Translations under genes and position numbers: made by a program
Assembly: GCF_933775445.1 (NCBI RefSeq)
Contig: NC_065874.1
Location: 3,863,001-3,927,000, forward strand
Source: Argentina anserina
Taxonomy: Eukaryota; Streptophyta; Magnoliopsida; Rosales; Rosaceae
Length of the DNA: 64,000 nt
Direction: 5' to 3'
In this document: positions 40,275 through 51,298 of the stretch, one piece after another
How the letters are laid out: every line of letters begins with the position of its first letter
Position numbering within the stretch: position 1 is the first letter of the stretch
The notes under the pieces: generated by a model
The model's input: the letters and a program-made list of their open reading frames with translations, nothing else
Databases searched by the model: none
Told to the model about the DNA's origin: nothing

Positions 40275-40739
40275 GCGCGTGATATCTACATTTACATATT
40301 TTGCACATGTAATTGATTAGTTAGAATTAACTTTTGTAACAAAAGTAGAGGACAATTAACCTTGAAGTAGAGAAATAAACATAAACTAGCTGGCGTTTAC
40401 TCATAAGAGAAATAGAATGATCTTGATTATGATACATTATCATATATCAACTGCATGATGACAATTAGTCGGAAAAAAAAATACGATGACAAAGAGAGCT
40501 GAAACAACTAAACGCGTGCTTCATTCGAAAATATTGTTTTGCAAGGATTTTAGGTAGCTCGAGTTGTCGGCTTATTTATGTGTAGCTGAACAAGGTGATT
40601 GATATCCATTGGATAAGTGTCTCCAAGGGTAAAAGCATTGTATGATCTGATTGCAGTGATTCGGTTTAAGGCTTCAGTGGGATGAAATCCGTCCCAGAAC
40701 ACTTACTCTGTCCTGTTCTTGCATATGATCAACTTTACA

Positions 40740-40905
40740 TTGACCAACTCCATTTACCGCACAACATCCAATATTCGAAACTGTGAAGCCTGAAATGAAC
40801 GACTTCGTTCATTTCAGGCTTCACAGTTTCGAATATACACTTCGTTCATTTCAGGCTTCACAATTTCGAATATTGGATGTTGTGCGGTAAATGGAGTTGG
40901 TCAAT
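40740..40905. repeat. Inverted duplication of lipase exon 5 start
   Basis: The first ~50 bases of exon 5 (40740-40789) reappear inverted at about 40857-40905 (cttcacaatttcgaatattgg). Between them is a further partial copy of the acceptor region (gttcatttcaggcttcacag). The result is a hairpin of exonic sequence beside the remains of the gene. Confidence 0.85.
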
Positions 40906-40914
40906 ATATATATA

Positions 40915-40940
40915 TATATTTATTTATTTATTTATTTATT
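40915..40940. repeat. TA/TTTA microsatellite
   Basis: TA run followed by about six TTTA units at the left junction of the viral remnant. Confidence 0.9.
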
Positions 40941-41049
40941 GTGCTACTTGTTTGTTTTTCTGCTTCTATTCTTAAGATTTTAGGAATTTACTTCTATCTA
41001 CTGGGTTTCTGGGTTTCCTTCTTCTCCAACCAAACAGTAAGTTTTCCAG

Positions 41050-42158
41050 ATCCAAACACTAAGTCCCAAGTGAGGCATGAGCGGATGTGGCATGAGCGGA
41101 TGTGGCATGAGCGGAGCAGAGAAGAGTGTTACTCTTAGGTCTAAGTATTCTGAAGTCAATTCTCTACCATTTTAAGTCTAGTACCAGATCCCTTCCACCT
41201 AGCACAATGAGCAGACTTTTCAGATCCAATTCAGTCTCCTCTCGAGGGTCTAGTTTCTCCTTGAATAGGATCCCGGACATTGTTAATAAAGAACAGATCG
41301 AATACCAGTCAAATGATAATATTGACCCTAATAATTGGAACATACCTAAAGTACCTACAAGTGAAATTTATAGGAAAAATGGAATCTTGCAGCCTTTAAA
41401 GGAGAACACCACATTAAATCAGTAGAACAAGTTTATGCCTTAAGTAAGCAATATGAAATCTACCAACTTCTCAGTCCAAATTCAATTAAAAAACATCAGA
41501 AAGATGGTCACCATTTCCTCCATATCGGCTTAGTTCAAATTGGTATTAAGCCTCTAACAAGGCTTGGTCTTAATGCCTTCATTCTCTTATGCTTAAGAGA
41601 TGCAAGATTTACCAACTTCACTGACAGTACCCTTGGTTTAATCGAATCAAGTCTTTTTAATGGACCAATTCACTTCAATTGTTTCCCAGATTTTTCAATC
41701 AGCCTAAGTGATCCTCATATTTTAAAGACATTAACTTTAAACATTAAGACCTCAGGATACAATATCCTTGAAGGGACCCAACCTCTTGCTTTAATCTACC
41801 GAATCCATTACAAAGTTACTGGCACAAATATGAATTTTCAAGCTATTAATAGAAGTCCTAAGAGCCAAACCTTGTTGATTCAAAGCAGTCAAAATAATGC
41901 ATACATCACTGTCCCGCAAACTATCAGATGGTCGGATGTCCATCTTCCGGCTGAATGGTCTCTTACCAATGAATATCAACCAACAAATACTCAACGTAAT
42001 CTTTCTGATTTAGATTCTATCCGTTAATACAATGATGGAACTATAAGAATTAATTTCCAAAATTCAAGAATTAGCAAAACACCAAGAATTCAAGAAATAG
42101 GAAGTTCCTCTAGGTATTCTTTTACAACTGCCAGGCAATCATTTGCCGGATCAACCAC

Positions 42159-42165
<7 letters not shown>
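41050..42165 (+). pseudogene. Endogenous pararetrovirus (Caulimoviridae-like) movement-protein remnant
   Basis: The plus strand has a long stretch, interrupted once by a stop near 41425, that resembles the 30K-type cell-to-cell movement protein encoded by caulimovirids and their old genomic copies. The most telling part (about 41520-41820) reads a hydrophobic run around GLVQIGIKPLTRLGLN, an RDARFTNF string, the conserved Asp-containing core, and IYRIHYKVTG. The downstream part (to about 42130) is a diverged tail with stops. No reverse transcriptase or coat protein is in the window. A 16-base direct repeat (tgtggcatgagcggat) lies at 41084-41118. The copy is a fossil within intron 4 of the lipase pseudogene, bounded by TA-rich repeats. 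Family assignment is from recognised motif pattern, not a search. Confidence 0.65.

Positions 42166-42198
<33 letters not shown>
42164..42198. repeat. (TA)n microsatellite
   Basis: TA run between the viral remnant and foldback copy 2. Confidence 0.95.
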
Positions 42199-42201
<3 letters not shown>

Positions 42202-42570
42202 GCTATCTAAAGTGAAGCTTCATTCTGGAATTACAGAGTGAACTTCCAATTTTGACACACTTTTCGGTCAAATGTTTTCACTATAAACGATTCAATATTT
42301 AGGTATGCTATTCAAGATCATCTATACAAAATTCCATCTAATTCGGACATCGTTAAGGTATTGAAATTAGATTAAATCAATGAATGAATTAAAATTGTTC
42401 AACGTGAACCGTTCGTGTAAATCTCAATTTTGAAAGCTCAAACCATTGTCAAATTGGATAAAACTTTGTAGAGATGATCTTGAATACCATACGTAAATAT
42501 TGAATCGCTTATGGTGAAAAATTTTGACCGAAAAGTGTGTCAAAATTGGAACTTCACTCTGGATAAGGAT
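42198..42570. mobile_element. Foldback MITE, copy 2
   Basis: Same family as 39839-40238, with the same order (ttcattctgg..., gattcaatattta..., central spacer, inverse arm ending aacttcactctggata). The right arm lacks about 20 bases near its outer end compared with copy 1. It is also bordered by TA repeats. Confidence 0.8.
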
Positions 42571-43835
42571 ATATATATTCACCTTTACACATCTTAATTT
42601 TAAGTGAAATACCAGAAAACGTTTGTACGTAAGTCATATAATTAACTCAAACTATATATGATATATCGATCAGTTAGATACATGCACACTATGAGCTTGT
42701 TGTTTTACATAATTTGATAACATAACATATCAAATAGATACTTTTGTTAATATAGATGAATTTTGCATCTGTCAAATTGCTGTTGAGCTTATCTACAAGT
42801 GATACAAGCCTTTGATTAAACTGTTGCTCTGCAATGTTCAATGTGTCTACACATGCTGACCCATTTGTGCCATAGGAAGAAACTGCACTTGGCGTGCAGC
42901 CAATTAGTCCCAGTCCACCCAAAGCTACCTTCCTTGCTCCATACTTGTACAACTCTTTACAAACACAATAAGAACCAACAATAAGCAGTATAATTCACCT
43001 GTCTGTGACATTTAAAGAAAGACGTACGCGTTAGTACTTTAATTATTTTTAACGATTACTAATTACCAGTATTTCCCAAGAATATTGGTTGATGAGAACT
43101 TCAGCATATTGCTCAGTGGTATATTTCTTGTTGGTGTGATAATAATGGGGCACGAAGTAATTGTTGATGTAGTCATTGCTGCCCAATCCAACTGAATATA
43201 AGCACTTGTTTAAGTGCTTTGGAGCTATCTCTTATTCCCAATTATATAAACTGAATATAATTTAACTGTGCCCATGCCGATCCTTTCAGCACCCTGCAAA
43301 ATAATCTCTTATATATATTGTTTGGACAAATGAAATGTACCAAAAATTTAAAAAACAGAGTTAGTAATTGATGAAGTGTTGAAGAAGTAATTAGATATAT
43401 ACCAATCGCTTGCCAGTTTCTTTTCGAATTCCTGCCGCACCACAAGCATACTTCACGCCTTTTAGTATGTCGGAGCCATTAACGTACAAAAGCAAATGGT
43501 GGGATGTAGTTGTCAAAGCCTAGAAGTTCAGCTGTGATAAATGAGAAAATCTTCCATTAGCACATAATAAGTGAAATTAATTAACTATATGTGTGACGAA
43601 TGCAGCAGTTTGATATTGGCAAATTAAATCAAACAGGTACCAATTAATAGGAACAAGGTTTTTGATGTCATGTTAGAGAATTACTTAACAGTTAATACCA
43701 ACCAACATAATTAAGGCAAAATTAAGAACATGCAGGCATGTTAGACCAAGATAACAAACGATAATGGCAGGATCAAACTGTACGTACGTAAAACCCCTTT
43801 ACTCAATTACTCCTGTACGTACTAAGAACAAATTA

Positions 43836-44333
43836 GAGGTGGGCATAAAAAACGGAAATCCTGATCCCGTCCCGATCCTAAAATTCATAGGAACGGGACG
43901 GGACGGAGGTCTAAAAACGTTTGTCCCGTCCCGATCCCGTCCCGCTTCATAATAGTGGGATGGGACGTGGGATGAATAATTTCTATCCCGCTTCGTCCCG
44001 TACCACCTTTAATGAAAACTTAAAAATTCTTATATATTTATATCAAAATGAAACTAATTTATATTCTTAATAACTCTAAAATTATATCAACTCAAATAAT
44101 AATGGTAAATTATAATATTTTGAATATAATATATATTTTTTTGTTACAATTTTATTATTAAATGTTACTTTGTTATGAAAAAAATAAAAATATATGTTTT
44201 TATTTAACTTCATAGAAATGTGGAATTTGTCCCGTCCCGTCCCGATCCCGTCCCGATTCAAAAAAGTGGGACGGGACGTGGAATGAGTCCCGTCCCGTCC
44301 CGTCCCATCCCGTCCCGTGCACACCCCTGTTCA
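43836..44333. mobile_element. Non-autonomous hAT-like element with cccgtcccg subterminal repeats
   Basis: Left end gaggtgggcat and right end (inverse) caggggtgtgcac resemble hAT terminal repeats. Both subterminal parts are packed with gggacggga / cccgtcccg motifs in inverted orientation. The middle is AT-rich and non-coding. It lies in intron 1 of the lipase pseudogene. An exact 8-bp duplication was not confirmed. Confidence 0.6.
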
Positions 44334-44936
44334 ATCAGTAAGTCTGATATATACCCAAGTACCCAACTACTACAAGCTAGAGCTTAACAACGTATAATTT
44401 TATGATAGATGCATGTCAATCCCCACTGTAAACGGTATACGAAAGAGTGATGAGAGCTTTCAAACCTCAAACCACAAAAGGTTTCATGTTGATAAATTAA
44501 TGCTAACATAACTATTTATCCAGCAGACGGGCCCAAAATTGACGAGATATCCAGCTACCCTAATGAAAGCACAACTGCCATGGTTCGAGACTGTCAACTT
44601 AACTTAGAGGACGCACACTTCGACCGGAAAGACTGAATTGAAGTTATGACTTGGTGTTGGTGACGTAATGTAGAGCCATGCATGCTCTCAAGAAAAAAGA
44701 CCAACAAATTACTTAAATTAATGTGAATTCGAAGAAGATAATGCTATCCACTCGCGCAGCTATACCCTAGCCTATTGAAACCACAAACAGAAATCTATCT
44801 CTAAAGTATCGAACTGTGCATGAGTTAAACAAGAGTTACATACAGAGAACATCGACGGTGGTTCGACCGTTGCTGAATCTTCCGGTTGATGCGCCACCAG
44901 GGAAGTCGATACCATAAGGCTGGTAATTGACTTTAG

Positions 44937-47119
44937 TGTAATACCCCGAATTTCCGGGTTTAAATTCATATAATTCTTGTAGATTATTAAATTTGGAATT
45001 TGAGTAAAAATCGCATTTTTTGCTTTCTCGTCGATGTCAGGAGAAACGAAACTGATCTCGGAAATTTAAATTGAAAAACGTTATGTTTTCTGTGACTTGA
45101 GAGTTGAGAGTTGACTTTTATTCCGTCGTTCGTCTCTGAAAACTTTTTTCACGGAAGTTGTAGAGCTCGTCGATACGAGTTCGTGGACTCGCGACACACC
45201 TAAATCGGATGTCGTATGTGAAAGTTATTATCAATGGAAGTTGGTTTCCAATTTTGGAAGGCTATAAAATGACTCTTTTTGGAAACTTAAAAAAAAAATC
45301 AGAATTCCCCCCGAGCTTCTCTCTCCTCTCCCCCGATCTAATTTTTCTCAGCCAACTTCTCCACCGGCGATCTCCTTCCTCCGGCCACCGTGCACGACAT
45401 CGTTGGTGTCGTTGGAATCGCATGACCGGGAAGCTCCGACCCATTACAGCAGCGACCCACCTCGTGCCGTGACGCGTCGCCACTGAGGGAGAGCAACTGC
45501 TGCATCGACAAAATCGGCGTCGCCGGCAACGCTGGAGCTCGAGGCCACGACATCGAGTCCTCCTTCTTCCTCCTAGGCATGATTCCACCGGGGGTGAGGC
45601 TCGAATTGAGCCGCAGCTGCTCCGATCTTCAAATCTCAATCCGGGATCTTACGGTGGCGATTCCGGTGGTTTCCGGCCGGCTTGGGACGAACTAAAGGTA
45701 TGGTTGTGTCTCTCTCCTTGTGATCTACATTTTTCATGTTGGGAGTTTGTTGATTGGAGGAGGTTTGGGCGGAGGTGATGGTGGAGCGCGTGTCGCCGTC
45801 TGTGGCGGCGCGTGGGAGTAGGTGAGGGTGGTAGGGGATCAGCTATCGATCTAGGACGGTGTAGGAGGAGAAATGGCGGAGTTTTGGGGGCTGCGTGAAC
45901 AGTAATTTTGTGAACAATGTTTTAACGATAATAAATCGTCGCCTGTGATTTTACGTATCGTTTTTCTAAGCACTTTATCTTGCTATTAGGTGACCGATGA
46001 AACGAGTGAGGTAATCACTTTCGGTGTCTTGCAAGTTGCACGGAGGAAATAAGGTGAGTAAATCTCACTATGACAAGTCTAGTCTTAGCGGTGACTCATA
46101 TTTACGATTTCTTAAACAGAGTGAACTGTGACATCTATATAAGATAGTGGGTTATGTATGTGTACAAAAATGGTAAATATGATACATATATATGGGTTGC
46201 TATATTATATAATGTTACGGTTTTTATTTCCAAATGAGATTATATTGTGATGACTATATTTATATTGTTGTGCAAGAGTCGCTTGGTTGTAGTACAATAA
46301 ACATGTGTTGATTGTTATATTGTACGTGGTTTTAACAATGAGTCTTGTTGAAACGTTTTCTGGTCTTCGGACGTTGTTGGCAGTAATCGGAACCAAGCTT
46401 TGGCCGGGTGTCAATTACGATCAGTTAGAGCTCTGGTCTGTCTGCCGGTGTACTGCATGAAGGATAACAAATGGATTGACTGGGTCTCATGAGTACCCAT
46501 GTTTTGAGTGATATTGGGTAGAATATGGGTTGCCAAGTATCTGTCAGTGTATTGCATGAGGGGTAACATATGGATACCTGGGTCTCATGAGTACCCGTGT
46601 TTTTAAATGATATTGGGTAAACAGATGGGTTGTCCAATGTCTCATGAGTACACATATTTTAAATAATATTGGACAACCAGATGGGTCATCCAGTGTCTCA
46701 TGAGTACTCTTGTCTTTAAATATTTTCTGTCATATTTCCTTTGTATGCGATGTATGTTATATTATTGGTTTACTCATACGGGTTGAAAAGCTTACGGGGT
46801 TTGTGTTTACAATCCCGGTGCACCTATTCAATGGTGTATGTGATAGTTCTGCAGGTGTGGATTGACAGATTCGGAGGGCTTATTCTGAAGATTGCTAAAG
46901 TTTATTTCTTCTATTTGTGGTGAGGATTGAGTGATTTTTACATTTCCATTTGTTATAATACTTGAGGTATAAATTTATTATGTATTATTCAAGTCGTACT
47001 ATGAACTCAATTTCAATACACTGTTACTATAAGATGATTTTAATATATTTGTAATTGTTTTAGAGTTTTCATGAATTCGAATTCAAATTTTTATCATTCG
47101 AAATTTCAGAATCGTGACA
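44937..47119 (+). mobile_element. Solo LTR with target duplication TTTAG
   Basis: A 2183-bp LTR begins TGTAATACCCCG and ends AATCGTGACA. TTTAG stands at 44932-44936 and 47120-47124. It splits exon 1 of the lipase pseudogene. Hairpin at 45794-45810. The presence of a single LTR with intact duplication shows that a complete element once stood here and lost its interior by LTR-LTR recombination. Confidence 0.93.
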
Positions 47120-47304
47120 TTTAGCCAAAGTATCAAGCACGCTGTTGTTGCCATTATCAGCCAGTGAGTTTCCAAAAATGAAGAAACAAGCCAACAAGGT
47201 ACTTGTGGGCCTTGTGGCTTTCCATTAACAGAAGAAGAATGCAGTTGCATGCTGAAAAACCAAGACAGAGCAATCACCATGAAAAGCTTCATCCCAGAAG
47301 CCAT

Positions 47305-48030
47305 TGTAGTAATAGAAGATAAAGAACCCGACTCCGATGATCTACAATGATGACCCTTAAAGCATCATATCATTCAAGATTAAGAAACCATTAGGCTTTA
47401 AAAGTTTCTGAGTTTGCTTATGTCTACATTTGACAATTTGGTGTATTGGACATGTGTTTTTGATTTAATCTCCTGGTCCTTGGTTCGAATCTTGCATCTA
47501 TACATATATATTTTTACAATAGTAAGACTAAAGGAAGGAGATTCATGTTTAAACTCCCAGATTATGTCCTCCATTTTTTTTGTTAAGACTAAAAGATAAA
47601 AAAGTTATACTTCCTCACACACTAATTATATCAAATGTTTTCTTTAAATTATGAATATCACACATTTAAATTATCTTCAATAAAAATTACCATCATAGCT
47701 AAGATTTACATATATTTTAAATCTTTTTTTTTTGCACCAGTGAACTTAGATTTCTGACTTCACCATTGCTCGGTGGGTGTTTTTTATAGGACCAGAGCAG
47801 TCTGAGCCGCCGTGTAGGGACTATCGCCGATGGCCCGGTTCCTCATCTAGAGTTGTGACCCCATTTTATATGCGTGCACGGCGGAGCGATATTGGGGCAA
47901 GTGGCCGGGTCTCTTGCTCGACTATTATAAAGTTAAAACACAGCCTGTTGTATAAGTATTGTATACAGGTATCGGGTTCGAGATCTTTTATCAACAACGT
48001 ACTTGAATTTTGTTTCTTGTTGATTGTAAC
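47305..48030. other. Spacer upstream of the lipase pseudogene
   Basis: AT-rich sequence followed by a GC-richer patch (47770-47960) with no recognisable domain in either strand. It ends with the duplication GTAAC of the next LTR. Confidence 0.5.
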
Positions 48031-51000
48031 TGTAACGACCCCAAAATTTCGAGCTTAAAAACTCAAAATTCTAAAGTCGTTAAACACAAAATAATCTCAA
48101 ATAAATCGATATCATTAAAGTGTAACAGCGGATCAATTCTGAGTTCTCAATACAACTCAGACAACCAATTATTACAACCCAAATTTATAATCCATACATA
48201 AAATGGAAATGTAATAATCCTCACAAATCACTCACAAATCTCACAAATAAAATTACACAACTTCTCACACACAAATCCACGCTAAAACCTCACCACAAGT
48301 AGGATACGAACGACTTCGAGCCTCTGTAGTCGTCACTCAACCTCCACTAATCAGCACCTGTAGAATTATCCCCTACACCATCGAATTGGTGCACCGGGAT
48401 TGTAAACACAAACCCGGTAAGCTTATAGCTCGTATGAGTAAAATCAAAATATAATTCGCATATCAAAATATACGAAAGATCACAAACAACAAATATAAAT
48501 GCCCTCATGAGTCATTGGTCAGCCCATCTGGTTGACCCAAAGAAATATGAAATGAAACGCTCACGAGAAAATTAAGTAACCCTTCTGGTTACCCAATGCA
48601 TTTATAATACGGGTACCAAGAACGCTGGTACACATCTGTTACCCCTCTCGTAATACACCGCTGATATTGGATAGCCACCCGCTACCCAACATCCAAAATA
48701 AACTGAGTACCCATGAGCAGATAACCACCCGTTACCTCACATGCAGTACTAAGGCAGACAGACTAGAGCTCTAACTGTATCGTAACTTTCGCCCGGCCAA
48801 AGGCTAGGTTTCGACTTGCCAAACACGTACAATAATCTCACATCATATTGTACCAAAAATCAGGTCCGAAGACAATTCACATTTTAACAATCTCAATGTT
48901 AAAAATCACGTACAATAATCTCACATCATATTGTACAATTCAAATCACATGCTCAATATAATCACAATAAAATCATAACAGTATATTATATAGCAAACTA
49001 TATATATTCGTACTTATTTACCATTTATACAATACATATATAGTCCACTATGTCTTATACATGTCATATTTCACCACACATGCTCAATACACAAACTTCC
49101 GTCATCGAAATGACCATTTCTAATGAATTAATAACAGTATATAATATAATGAATTATATATATATGTACTTATTACCATTATACAGTATATATGTAATCC
49201 ACTAAATTGTATACATGTTGTAATTCATTATTAAATACTCTTGCAAAATCTTGAATCACCGCGAGGGTAGATTCGTAAATATGTGAGATTTTACTCACCT
49301 TATTGACTTGAGCGTAATCCCACAATTCCCGAAGATAATTCATTTCCTTGATTTAACGATCACCTTGAAAAGATAAGAAAAGAATTTAGAATCGTTTTGT
49401 AAACCTTTAAATGCCGAAACAATAATAATCGGTTACTGTTAAGCAATTTTCGGTTTTACGAAATTATTGTTCAGTGTCACTGTTCACTGTTACTATTCAC
49501 GGTTACTGTACAAATATACAATTAATACGTATTTCTGTACGTATAAATATTATATACGTATTTCTGTACGTATAAAATGTTAATACGTATTTATGTACGT
49601 ATAAATATTATATACGTATAAATATTAATACGTATTTTTGTACGTATAAATATTAATACGTATTTTTGTACGTATAAATATTAATACGTATTTTTGTACG
49701 TATAAATATTAATACGTATTTTTGTACGTATAAATATTATAGACGTATTTCTGTACGTATAAATATTAATACGTATTTTTGTACGTATACGTACTATTTA
49801 AATGTAAATACAATCTCAGTAAATAAAATTTACTAATTACCTTTTACAAATTACTTTTTACATTTACTGAAAGTAATTTATATTTACATTTATTGAAGGT
49901 AAAATTTAATTACATTTACCGTAGTAAATAAAATTTACATTTACATTTAAGTAAATTACCAAAATACCCCTATCGGAAAACACTGTCACACCGCCGCACG
50001 TGGCGGCGCGTGGGGTACACGCGCCACCCGCCGGCAGCCGCGCGTGGGGCCCACGCGCCGACGCCAACGAGGGTGCATATGACGCCACCGCCACCCTAAA
50101 ACCATCCTCCTTTCTCCCCTCTTCCTCCCCACGGTCACAGACCACCTCCTACACCTCCCACGCTCTCCCACGCGCCGCCTCTAGGCGGCGGTACCCTCTC
50201 CTCCGTCCTCCCTTCGATTCACTCCAAAAAATTCTAAAAATCATCACAACGATCACACAATACATCTCTAACATGACTCTCACCTCGATTCGATGGTGGT
50301 GAGCTCGCTTCTAGCTCGGTGGTGGCTGAGAAGCTCGGCGCGGCGATTTGCAGTTGGCGACGTCGGGCGTCCTCACGGCGGCGAGGCTCGAGCTGGTGAG
50401 CTGAAGAGTGGTTGCAGGGGTCCTTGCGGTGTCGAAGAGATGGGCGGTGTGTGTCACAGCAGCCTAGGGAAGCAGATCGCACGGAGGCGATTTCTGAGGT
50501 GAAGGAGAGTGAGTTCCGGGTGAGAGGGAGAGGAAGAAAGTGAATCGGTGAGAGGGAGAGGGAGAAGTGAATCAGTGAGAGGGAGAGGGAGAGAGTGATC
50601 AGTGAGAGGGAGGGACTCGGGGAGAGCACGATAGGTGAGAGAGAGAACCGAGAGAGAGAGATGATGGAGGCGGAGGGAAGGGAAGAAGAATGGGTTTCCA
50701 ATTATGGGAACCCTAGCTGAAAATTTCCTTTTATACCCCCCTCTAAAATCGGAAACTAACTTCCGTCGTCAATAACTTTTACATACGACGTCCGTTTCAA
50801 ATGCGTCACATACTTACGAACTCGTATCGACGAGCTCTACAACTTTCGTGAAGGAAGTTTTCGCAAACGCTCAACAGAATAAAAGTCGATATAAACGTTA
50901 CGGAAATGTAACGTTTTTCGAATTAAACGTTCCAAGAACGTTTCCGTTTCTCGTTTAATAACATCACAACAAAACACATTCATTCTAATTAAAATTCGAA

Positions 51001-51051
51001 TTATATAGAATTAAATCAAACTAATATTGTTTGAAATTTAGGGTTATTACA
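48031..51051 (-). mobile_element. Solo LTR with target duplication GTAAC
   Basis: A 3021-bp LTR in minus orientation, with plus-strand termini TGTAACGACCCC and GGGTTATTACA, flanked by GTAAC at 48026-48030 and 51052-51056. It belongs to the same family as the LTRs of the element at 21283-30829. It has the same minisatellite (49527-49795), GC-rich part with hairpin (50173-50190) and conserved blocks (48388-48442, 48765-48815). The frames around 50000-50700 are low-complexity leader sequence. Confidence 0.93.
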
Positions 51052-51298
51052 GTAACACTACTATTTGATAGAGTCTATAATTTTTAGATAGATGGAAATC
51101 AAGTTAATTATTCTACGTCCAAATTTGCGAGTTAATTCATTAAATTGTTATCATCATGCATTAGAAATAAAAATTATGATCATCCTAAAACAAAAAAACA
51201 TGCGTTGAGTTTATGATGTATAACGATGACAAACTCATGAGCACAAACAAAATCGCCTCATAGGCTCCTATACATTTGCTTGCAAATTTAAATGACTT

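Larger units (their letters stand above)
40550..47304 (-). pseudogene. GDSL esterase/lipase pseudogene broken by several insertions
   Basis: Exon remnants on the minus strand: exon 1 47125-47304 plus 44842-44936, exon 2 about 43403-43530, exon 3 about 43069-43290, exon 4 about 42745-42958, exon 5 40550-40789. Exon 1 begins MASGMKLFMVIALSWFFSMQ. A 5-nt insertion after QVPC shifts the frame, and block I reads FGNSLADNGNNS, so the family Asp is Asn. A solo LTR splits exon 1. Exon 2 has a frameshift near 43485. Exon 3 keeps GSNDYINNYF but is broken upstream. Exon 4 ends early after AKFIYIN. Exon 5 has a one-base loss and a TAA in place of the Tyr before VFWDGFHPTEA. Intron 4 holds an inverted duplication, a viral remnant and a MITE; intron 1 holds a hAT-like element. 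It was once a full member of the array. Confidence 0.88.

Noticed and set aside
50234..50701. 155-codon Ser/Leu-rich frame on the minus strand
   Set aside because: Pyrimidine-rich leader of the solo LTR.
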